Of a stretch of DNA of 10,084 nucleotides, positions 1 through 6,899 are shown in pieces. The notes beneath the pieces are model-generated. The model was not told the origin of the DNA. It did no database searches and saw nothing but the letters and a program-made list of their open reading frames with translations. A program made the translations under genes and the position numbers. Source of the DNA: Ettlia oleoabundans (Eukaryota; Chlorophyta; Chlorophyceae; Chlamydomonadales); contig JAAMXP010003247.1 in NCBI GenBank assembly GCA_019693395.1, positions 1 through 10,084 of the forward strand, written 5' to 3'. Every line of letters begins with the position of its first letter. The stretch's first letter is position 1.

Positions 1-21
1 CCCCCGCCCGCCCCCGCGCAG

Positions 22-1373
22 GCATCAGCGAGCGCGGCTTCCAGTTCCTGCTGGCTGACGTGTACAGCCAGCTGTGGCGCGTGGTGCGGCAGTACCTCAC
101 AGGCCTGCATGCGCAGGCAGAGGCGCAGGGGGGGCAGCCTGCAGACGGCGGCGCTGACCTGGCAGTGGCGGTCAACTTTCTGCTACGCCTGGGGCTGCAG
201 GGGGGCGGCGCCGCAATGTGTTACAGCCAGCTGGCAGCCGCTGAGCAAGCCATTGCAGGGCACATGTGTCAGCTGGGGCTGCTGATGCCGGTGTCGGCAG
301 CAGGGGGGCGGTTGTGGGTGCACCCCACGCACCTGGCGGCGGTGCTTGCAAGCGGCAGCAGGGCTGGTGAGGGTGCTGCTGGGTTGGCGCCACAGGAGGA
401 CGGATACGTCATAGTGGAGTCAAACTTCAGGTGCCTGGGTGGGTGGTAGGTGGGCAGGGATTTGCCTAGGTGCTGTTGGTGGGTGGCTGGGTATGTCGTC
501 TGTTGGGTGGTGGCCTCAATCAATACAATCAAGAAGCTTCGAGTGGAACGGTGGTCTGCTGCTGTTTGCACACTGCTGTCACCGACTGCGCTGGGATGGT
601 GACCGCCCCCACCTACATGCAGGGTGTACGCCTACACAACATCAGCGGTGCAGGTGGCTGTGCTGCGCGTGTTTGTGCGCTGTGATGCCCTTCTGCCCAA
701 CCTGTTTGTGGGCACCATCACACGAGAGTCAGCCACGGGGGCGCTGGTGCTGGGCATCACCGCGGAGCAGATGGCTGCGTTCCTCAGGCAGCATGCACAC
801 CCGCAGGCTGCCGCAAAGATGCCCACAGTTCCACCGGTGCGCCCCCACCCAGCCAGCAGTAGAGCCAGCGCAGCAGTGTGGTGCTCCTGTGGAACCGCCT
901 GTTGAGGGCCACAAAGGCGCACAGGGTGGCAGGCCACCGGGGCAGGGAGCAGGGACAGAGGTGATGGCATGGCAGGGAGCGTCACCACCCTGCCGGCAGC
1001 ACAAGCTCAGCAGTGGTTGACTAGCTGCGGCTCTCCAACTCCCCACCATGCTTACCCTTCCATGCCTGCCACACACGTAGCACCACTGCCCCCCGCCTCC
1101 CCCCCTCCCCTCCCTCGTGTTGTGCTGCAGGTGGTGGTGGACCAGCTGCGCCTGTGGCAGCAGGAGCTGTCCCGGCTCAAGGCCCAGGCAGGCACCCTGT
1201 ACGACAGATTTGACAGTGCCGAGCTGTATGAGGGCGCGGTGGCGCATGCGGTGCAGCTGGGAGCCCTGCTGTACCGCTGCGACCAGCGGCGCCAGCTGGC
1301 AGTGGCCTCCGCGTTCCACGGCCTCATGAGGGACCACTTGCGCCAGCGAAAGCAGCAGCTGGGGCTGGCCTGA
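22..1373 (+). CDS. TFB2: TFIIH subunit p52/Tfb2 (GTF2H4 family), C-terminal part, 5' partial
   Basis: Tfb2/p52 is a core TFIIH subunit that anchors and stimulates the XPB helicase in transcription initiation and nucleotide excision repair, in the nucleus. Three exons are visible: 22-430, 623-836 and 1131-1373 (TGA at 1371-1373). Splice phases match at each join (incoming phase 1, then 2, then 0), giving about 287 residues; family members are roughly 450, so the N-terminal third lies left of the window. Recognisable family stretches are ERGFQFLLADVYSQLW near the start, VIVESNFR joined to VYAYTTSAVQVAVL across intron 1, the TRES-GITAEQ-FLRQHAHP segment, and DQLRLW joined after VPP across intron 2. 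The C-terminus (LGALLYR to HLRQRKQQ) corresponds to the p52 tail that binds p8/Tfb5. Introns are 431-622 (GTGCCT..CAG) and 837-1130 (GTGCGC..CAG). The family assignment is from recalled conservation; exon edges are inferred from phase and homology. Confidence 0.9.
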
Positions 1374-1808
1374 ACCGCTGGCTTGACTCTCCCGTCAGGC
1401 AGGGGGCACGCCTGTTGAAGCGGCAGCGGCACATTGACCCACTGGCGCACTCCCTCACCTTTCTAGGTGTTGGAACACCGCCTGAGCTGGCCGGTTGATC
1501 AGCTGCTGCTCTGATTTGCCTTGCTTTGCCTGCCTCCCAACTGGCTGCTCTCCTGCCCCATTATGCTTCAGCACTTTACAATAGTTTGCTGGCACCGCAA
1601 ACTCAGGTGCAAGCCGGCACTGCAACGCCTGCAGCTGGTCAGGCAGCAGCGAGGAGACGAAGCTGCAACTACAGCTCAATCCCAACCTGGCTGCGCCTGG
1701 GTGGCAGCGTCATGGTGGGGGCGTGTCCTCTCCACACCCCTCCACTGCCACCACCAACAGATTGGCCCCAGCTAGCTGCTGCATTACGCCACATCACACC
1801 CCTGCCTT
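1374..1808. other. Convergent tail-to-tail interval, 3' UTRs of TFB2 and RBM25-like gene
   Basis: This 435-nt interval separates the stop codon of the plus-strand TFB2 gene from the stop codon of the minus-strand RBM25-like gene. Short open frames occur in it but resemble no family and lie in skewed sequence. One TGTAA signal is seen, on the minus strand (1580-1576); I found none on the plus strand, so the 3' end of the TFB2 transcript is not marked by the usual algal signal here. A small inverted repeat (GGTGTT, two bases, AACACC; 1466-1479) is too short to interpret. Confidence 0.6.
1576..1580 (-). terminator. Putative poly(A) signal TGTAA of the RBM25-like gene
   Basis: The plus strand reads TTACA, which is TGTAA on the minus strand, 229 nt downstream of the RBM25-like stop codon. 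TGTAA is the common near-upstream polyadenylation element of green algae. The match is only five bases, so support comes from strand and position. Confidence 0.5.
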
Positions 1809-4800
1809 CTATCTCTGCTGCGGCTGTCCGTGCTCCAGCTTGAGCTGCTCATAAATCAAAATCTGCCAGAGCTTGGTGGTGAAGCTCTCCGCATCCTCGT
1901 CCAGCACCTCACGCAGCGCGTCCAGCATGGCAGGTGCTGATGCGTGCGCCGCCAGCTGCTCCAGGATGAAGGCGCAGAAGCTGGGCTCCTCACCCAGCAG
2001 CTCGTTCACCTTCTTCCTCACCCACCCTGCGCAAACGTGCCGGGAGGCAGGCAGCACGGGGCGCAGTGGTAAAAGGGTTATATGGGAACAAAGACGGGGA
2101 AAGGCCGCAGCAGGCAAGGGCAGTAGGCAACTGTATGGCTATGGAGCAGATAGCAGGTCGCGGTGGCTTACTCAGCAGGCTAGCCAGGCAGGATTCCCGG
2201 CAGGCCTGCTTTGCACAGGATAGCATTCAGCCGGCAAGCACCCAGGCGCATGCCAATGACACAGCCTGCTGAGCCGCATCCACCCCCAAGGCTTATGGTG
2301 CATGCGTTTGTGCCGCGCGCCCCTCACCCGAAATCTTGTCCCTGACCTCCGCTGGCGCCGCATCCAGCACGGCCCAGTTGATGGGGAAGCCAAACACGCC
2401 CGCCTTGTCCTTGGGGATCAGGCCCAGCAGCTGGCGCTTGAGGGCGGCAGGGTCAAGGGGCGCCGCAGGGCCAGCAGGTGCTGCTGCTGCCGCCGGGGCT
2501 GCTGCCTCGCCCTGATCCGCATCTGCGGGGGGCTGCTGCAGCGCCTTAAGCTCCTCCTCCGAATACCTGCAGTGCAGTACAGCATGGTAACAACAGGGTG
2601 GAAAGAAGGGGAGGTTGAGGGGTGGACGCGCTACCCACTGAGCAGGCAGGCAGTGGCAAATGCTCGGAATGCGACAACAATGCAAACAACATTATAATGT
2701 GCTACACTGGCATGCATGCTTGGTACAATGAGCAACATGGTTGCTGTTGCTGGGCCCCACCACCAGCTGAGCAGCCAATCACCCAGCCAGGCAGGCGGGC
2801 AGGCAGCTGGCTGACGTGCCCCTTACCCCGCAGCACATGATAAGAGCATGCTTTCTTGCCTGATGGGTATGAGCTTGCGCTGAGGCTTCTCCTCCTCGTC
2901 GTCCTCCGCAAACGCGGCACGCACGCGTCGCTTAGCGGCAGGTACTGCTGGCGCTGGCGCAGGTGCAGGCGGGGGCACCGCTGCTGGCTCCGGCTTGGCC
3001 GTGACTGCCGCCAGCATGGCAGCCAGTATGGTGTCGTCCGCGCCAAATGCCGCACCTTTGCCATCCTCTGCCTCTTCCGCTGCCTCAGGGTCGGGCTGGC
3101 TAGCCGCTGCCTCAGCCTCTGCCTGCGCTTGCGCCCGCTCCCGCCGCCGGTCCTCCTCATCATCTTGCTGCTCTAGGTCGCGGCGGCGCCTTCGCTCCAG
3201 CGCGCGCCTGCTGCTGCTGTAGGGCCGCCGCCGCCATGGCTCCTCCTCTCCCTCGCTGTCTGCCGCCTCGTTGTCGGCATGCACCTGGCGCTGGCGCTCA
3301 CGAAGCAGGTCGGCAGCGCGCTCACGCTCCTTCTCCTCCTCACGCTGCCGCAGGCTGCACAGCAGAGGGCAGAAGCAAGCAGGCACAGAAGGGCTGGGGT
3401 CAGTCCTGTGGCCATGGGTTAGAGCACTACTGCAACTGAGGCAGTGCAGTGAGGTGCACTTCACAGCCAGCTTGCTCCAGTTCATTTGCCACCACCCTCC
3501 CTTCCTCAGCACTTGAACAGCTTGCTGCTCATGAGTTCAACAAATATGCTCCTGACTGCCCCGGTGCCACCATGCACTGCCCCCTCACCGCTCGTGCTCC
3601 TCCCACTGCCGCACCGCCTCCCGATACGCGCGCTCAGCCGCCTCCTCACGACGCTGCTCTTCTCGCCGCTGCCGCTGCCGCTCCCGCTCGGCCTCGCGCT
3701 CAGCCTCCCTCTCCGCATCACGATCGCGGTCCCGCTTGCGCTCTGCACTGCTGGCGCCACGCTCAGCGCCAGCTGCGCCCTGGTCCCTGGAACCCGACAG
3801 CGTGGACAAAAAGGTGTCGGCGGCAGCTGCTGCTGAGGCGGTCTCTGCCTTCATCCCCGCCACTACCGGCCGCTGGCTGATGAGCTCCATCACGCGACCC
3901 AGAGCCTCATTCTCCACAGCACTGTCCTTATCAGCAGCAGCGCCATCGCCGCCATCAGCACCGCCCTCGCTGCCACCACCGTCCTTGCGCTGCCGTTCCT
4001 GCTGCTGCCGCTTGTTGCGCTTGTACCACTCCAGATACTCCTCCGTTGCCTGGCATAAGGCAGCAGGGGCACATGTGAGGTCAAGTCAAGTCAAGAGGTG
4101 CAGGTGTGACGGGCAGCAGGTCAAGTACTGTGGGCATATGGTGAGGCTGCGCTGGAAAACACTTGGCCACATGTTCCGTTGGCTGACCCGCTCTTTGGCT
4201 AGATAGCGAACCTACAGTCAGAAGGTGCATGCGCACAGCACACAGCACACAGCAGGCACCTCTGTGCTCAGCATGCTCATCATCTTGAGCAGCCGTCCAG
4301 GACGCCACCAGCCCCACCCACCTTGTTGCACTTGAGCGCCAGCTCCTGCCCGTCCAGCTTAAGGTTGTTGAGCACCTGCAGCGCCACCAGCACCCCCTCT
4401 GCCTCCTTGTACGTCACAAACCCAAACCCCTTGAGTCTGCCGCTCTCCGGCTCGGTCACCGGCTTCCACTCCTTGAGCTCGCCGCATGCCTCCAACAACT
4501 GCTGAATGAATGGTGCTTCCACAGTTGGGGCTATGCGACCCACCCACAGCGTCGTGCTGCGTCCGGGGGGACCCGAAGAGGGTCCTGCTACCACTGCAAC
4601 AGTGCAAGGGAGGCAGTAGTGAAAAGGGGCAGGAAGTGATGAGCGAAGCGGGCACGCAGGGCCAAAATGGCAGTCTGGGATAAGCTCCAGCAAAGGGGCA
4701 GATATGTAGGCAGCGAAGAATGTAATTTAAATGGCCCATTTCGGCCAGCGCACCTGCTGGTGGCCGCATTTGTGCCTGATGAAGCGGTGGCCCCTGCATT

Positions 4801-5048
4801 GGCGGCGGCTGCAACGGCGGCATGCCAGGCACCATGGGCATGCCCGGAGGGCCGGGCCCCATCATCGGAGGCATGCCTGGGGGGGGCATCATCATTGGAG
4901 GCCTAGCTCCTGGAGGGAAGCCTGCAGGTGTAACACAGAACACCGTCGGTGTATGCTCCTGATCGCCCCCAGCGCACCATCACAGTTGGCGCTCGTTGCC
5001 CGCACCTCCTGGATAAGGGGGCGGCCAGTAGCCGCCGGGAGGATACAT
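1809..5048 (-). CDS. RBM25: RBM25-type splicing factor (RRM + Arg/Glu-rich + PWI)
   Basis: RBM25 is a U1 snRNP-associated nuclear protein that promotes 5' splice-site use. Seven exons on the minus strand: 5048-5006, 4921-4754, 4593-4322, 4049-3589, 3354-2860, 2566-2328, 2026-1809 (TAG at 1811-1809). Phases agree at all six joins; the total is 1896 nt, 631 residues. Residues 1-83 are Pro/Gly/Met-rich, beginning MYPPGGYWPPPYPG. The RRM spans about 85-160, with RNP2 LWVGRI at 86-91 and RNP1 KGFGFVTY at 125-132. ATEEYLEWYKRNKR follows it, as in the family. Residues 264-385 are rich in RE/RD/ER. RKLIPIRYSEEELKAL precedes the PWI domain (about 520-631), which ends ESFTTKLWQILIYEQLKLEHG. The human protein is longer (843), mainly in the charged region. 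Exon 5 may end instead at 2827, using a GT donor. The start ATG was chosen because a 43-nt first exon in the right phase gives a family-like N-terminus. Confidence 0.9.
2827..2859 (-). promoter_or_regulatory. Competing GC and GT 5' splice sites, 33 nt apart, in RBM25-like intron 5
   Basis: On the minus strand, AG|GCAAGA offers a GC donor beginning at 2859, and GG|GTAAGG offers a GT donor beginning at 2826. Both leave the exon in phase 2 and both join to the acceptor at 2567 (exon 6 from 2566) without a frame break. The GC donor yields KLIPIRYSEEE, matching the conserved RKL(I/V)P...YSEEE continuity of the family. The GT donor inserts 11 residues (roughly QESMLLSCAAG). I favour the GC site on conservation; the GT site has the more canonical bases. 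Confidence 0.65.
4080..4094 (-). repeat. (GTCAA)3 tandem repeat in RBM25-like intron 3
   Basis: The plus strand carries three GTCAA units, which read TTGAC three times on the transcribed strand, 31-45 nt upstream of the exon 4 acceptor (exon starts at 4049). This is where a branch point would be expected and TTGAC resembles branch-site cores, so the repeat may supply redundant branch adenosines. That role is inference. Confidence 0.45.
4232..4252 (-). repeat. Short CACACAG-type tandem repeat in RBM25-like intron 3
   Basis: About three imperfect copies of a seven-base CACACAG unit lie within intron 3 (4321-4050). It is a simple-sequence tract with no coding support. Confidence 0.4.
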
Positions 5049-5380
5049 GGTCGCAGTCCGCTGCTGGCTGTGCTTGTGGAGTGAGCAGGAAGCCGTCTGG
5101 GGACTGCAACAGCCAGTGCGGGTGAGGATCGCTATAGTTTCAGCCAGGCACGAGAAAAGCTCAAGAGCAAGAGCACTGCTGCTAGCAGTAGTGCCAGCTC
5201 TGCACGGCTTGCAAATTCCATCATCGGTGGTGCTGGTCGTCCCTCTGTTCGGATTGGTCTGTCTCGGCCAACACTCGTCTCCCTGAGGACAGGTCCTTCA
5301 GGCACCCCGTCCGGCAGCCATCAGGTTGGCAGAGGCACGGCGGGCAGGGGCAGGCGGCCGAGCAGCCCAGGCAGGGGGGC
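5049..5380. promoter_or_regulatory. Shared divergent upstream region of RBM25-like and LSM12-like genes
   Basis: This 332-bp interval separates two start codons on opposite strands and must hold both 5' UTRs and promoters. An inverted CCAAT box (ATTGG on the plus strand) lies at 5253-5257, about 125 bp before the LSM12 start. A perfect 10-bp palindrome CTGCTAGCAG lies near 5180. No clear TATA box was seen. Its function as a bidirectional promoter is inferred from arrangement only. Confidence 0.55.
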
Positions 5381-6516
5381 ATGGCCTACGCCGTGGGCGC
5401 GAAAGTGCAGCTGGAGCTGGCCCTGCCCGGTGGCACACAGACTGCGGAGGGCACGGTTTATGCGTATGACGCTGCCACCGACAGGCTAATCCTGCGACAG
5501 CCCGGCAGCACGCCATTCCACAGCACCCTGCAGGTGCTTAAAGGGTCACACGTGACGCGCATAGTGCAACTGAGTCCCGCAAGGAGCCCTCCAGAGCCGC
5601 TGCCGGCGGTGGACCTTGCTCGATGCCGGGAGCGGGAGGAGAAGGCGGTGCGTGCAGCCGAGATGGAGGCAGCAAAGATTGGCGTGAATGTCAGCCATGA
5701 GGCACAGGTGAGCAGTAGGCAAGCAATTGCTTGCATGCTCTCATTGCATCGTGAGAACATGTTGGGACCAGAAAATAGAAGGGCGATTTGCTGTATCCCG
5801 GGCCCGCCTTCCACTTGCATTGCCGTGTGCATGCTGGCAAGACAGGCCATGCTGGCCTGTCTTGCCCTGCTCAACCTGCACGTGTATCTATTCGACAGGG
5901 CTGTTCTGTCTCTCCAACTGCTTGCCTCCAGCCGACACCACCGCCCGCTGCAGGTCATCTTTGATGCGCTTGCAAAGACGCTGCCCTGCCGCTGGGACAG
6001 TGATCGCATAGTGGTGCTGGATGAGGTGCGGTGGCCCATTTGGGCGCTCTGCTGGGGCTGGAAGCGTACCAGAGTAGGGCTGGAGGATGCCTGCTGCGAG
6101 AGCACGGCTTCAGCCGTTTGGAGCGCTTGGATGATGCCAGTGTGCCTCAGATGCCACGGCCTGAAGCTACCCAGCTTGCTTGGGGCTGCCTGCCTCCCTT
6201 CCCTCCTCTTTGCAGATAGTGGTGGCACCGCCCTACCAGACCTGCACATCGCTGCATAACGATGACGCGGCGGCGCTGCGCGTCAAGAAAGTGGTGGGTG
6301 CACTGCTGGCAGCTACGCGTAATTTACAGCCAGCTGTTTGGGCAGACATGTTGCACCATGTTCGTCGTGTCCTGTAGCAACTGGTCTTCTGCCTTCTTTG
6401 TGTTATGCTGCCTGCAACACCCCTCGGTGTGAGAGCGCCAACCTTGTGTGCTGCACCCTCGCTGCTGGTGATGGCTGCAGTTGGATGCAGAGCGCCTGCG
6501 GTTGCAAGCGGGATGA
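5381..6516 (+). CDS. LSM12: LSM12 homologue (LSm domain + LSM12 AD domain)
   Basis: LSM12-family proteins are cytoplasmic LSm-type RNA-associated proteins that in yeast and animals associate with ataxin-2/Pbp1; their role in algae is not defined. Four exons: 5381-5707, 5954-6025, 6216-6293 and 6481-6516 (TGA at 6514-6516), all joins phase 0, about 170 residues (human is 195). Residues 5-65 form the LSm-like barrel (VGAKVQLEL, EGTVYAYDAATDRLILRQP). The C-terminal AD domain follows: IGVNVSHEAQ joined to VIFDALAKTLPCRWDSDRIVVLDE, joined to the signature IVVAPPYQ, then ALRVKKV joined to LDAERLRLQAG. These match the family's IHKTIKDCKW, VVITPPYQ and VRKIVE positions. The third exon could end at 6290 instead of 6293, changing one Val. 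ATG at 5381 is chosen because the LSm domain begins directly after it. Intron 1 is unusual in being open and divisible by three. Confidence 0.88.
5836..5866 (+). repeat. Perfect 13-bp inverted repeat (hairpin) in LSM12 intron 1
   Basis: GGCAAGACAGGCC (5836-5848) is followed by a five-base spacer ATGCT and then its exact reverse complement GGCCTGTCTTGCC (5854-5866). In the pre-mRNA it would form a strong 13-bp stem with a 5-nt loop, within intron 1 (5708-5953) and about 90 nt upstream of the acceptor. Confidence 0.85.
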
Positions 6517-6775
6517 CGTGGCGGCCACAAGCATCTTGTCATGCCTGGCATGGATATGGCACATGTTTTCACTCTGTGGCTGGTAGAGCAGGAGCACAGA
6601 CTGTTATTGTTATCCGCTGTGTTGAATTGGGCGCTTTGCCAGACCTCCTGTTTGCATTGCCAAAACCCCACATCCAGGAAGAGCCCCTTTTCACCTCAGT
6701 AAACGCAAACAAAGCCTTTGTGGGGATTGCATCATTGTTCGGTTGAGGTCTGTTTGCGGAAGTGGCAGCGACAAC

Positions 6776-6803
6776 AGGCGTCGCTGCGCAGTCAGCGACG
6801 CCT
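6776..6803 (+). repeat. Perfect 11-bp stem-loop in LSM12 3' UTR
   Basis: AGGCGTCGCTG (6776-6786), a six-base loop CGCAGT, and the exact reverse complement CAGCGACGCCT (6793-6803). It sits about 75 nt upstream of the TGTAA signal, so it would lie in the mature 3' UTR if that signal is used. A regulatory role is possible but not shown. Confidence 0.8.
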
Positions 6804-6877
6804 TAGCGACCGGCGGCCAGGTCATTGCATGCATGCTGGTGGCTTCTGCGCATCTGGTATGCGTATAGCCGCAAGCT

Positions 6878-6882
6878 TGTAA
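6878..6882 (+). terminator. Putative poly(A) signal TGTAA of LSM12-like gene
   Basis: TGTAA lies 361 nt beyond the LSM12 stop codon and is the only plus-strand copy I found in that interval. Cleavage 10-20 nt later would fall right at the first candidate start of the PPR gene. Confidence 0.55.
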
Positions 6883-6889
6883 CGACAGC

Positions 6890-6896
6890 TTAAATA
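6890..6896 (+). promoter_or_regulatory. TATA-like element TTAAATA upstream of PPR gene
   Basis: An AT-rich heptamer in GC-rich surroundings. If it is a TATA box, transcription would start near 6920 and favour the ATG at 7012 over the one at 6900. Weak evidence, based on composition and position. Confidence 0.3.
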
Positions 6897-6899
6897 CAT

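Larger units (their letters stand above)
6517..6899 (+). other. LSM12 3' UTR and intergenic stretch before the PPR gene
   Basis: No coding region is supported here. Short open frames pass through but resemble no family. The stretch contains an 11-bp hairpin (6776-6803), a TGTAA signal (6878-6882) and an AT-rich TATA-like element (6890-6896). Its length suits an algal 3' UTR. Confidence 0.6.

Noticed and set aside
439..1020. 193-codon plus-strand frame across TFB2 intron 1, exon 2 and intron 2
   Set aside because: It is a different frame from the conserved TFB2 exon 2 and resembles nothing; a shadow of the real gene.
1526..1843. 105-codon plus-strand frame between TFB2 and the RBM25-like gene
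   Set aside because: It overlaps the end of the RBM25-like coding region on the other strand, is of low complexity in Ala/Pro, and lies in the expected 3' UTR interval.
2823..3512. 229-codon minus frame taken as a stand-alone gene
   Set aside because: Its middle is exon 5 of the RBM25-like gene. The N-terminal 50 or so codons are intron sequence before the acceptor at 3355.
6031..6219. Open frame within LSM12 intron 2 reading LLREHGFSRLERLDDASVPQ, which looks protein-like
   Set aside because: It is out of frame with exon 2, has no family match I recognise, and joining exon 2 directly to exon 3 restores the conserved LSM12 AD domain.
5458..6249. 263-codon open frame antisense to LSM12
   Set aside because: It runs opposite a gene with well-supported exons, crosses its introns, and shows no recognisable domain. 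Long antisense frames are common in GC-rich coding DNA.
6405..6746. 113-codon frame over the LSM12 final exon and 3' UTR
   Set aside because: No domain, irregular codon use, and it is out of frame with the conserved final LSM12 exon.
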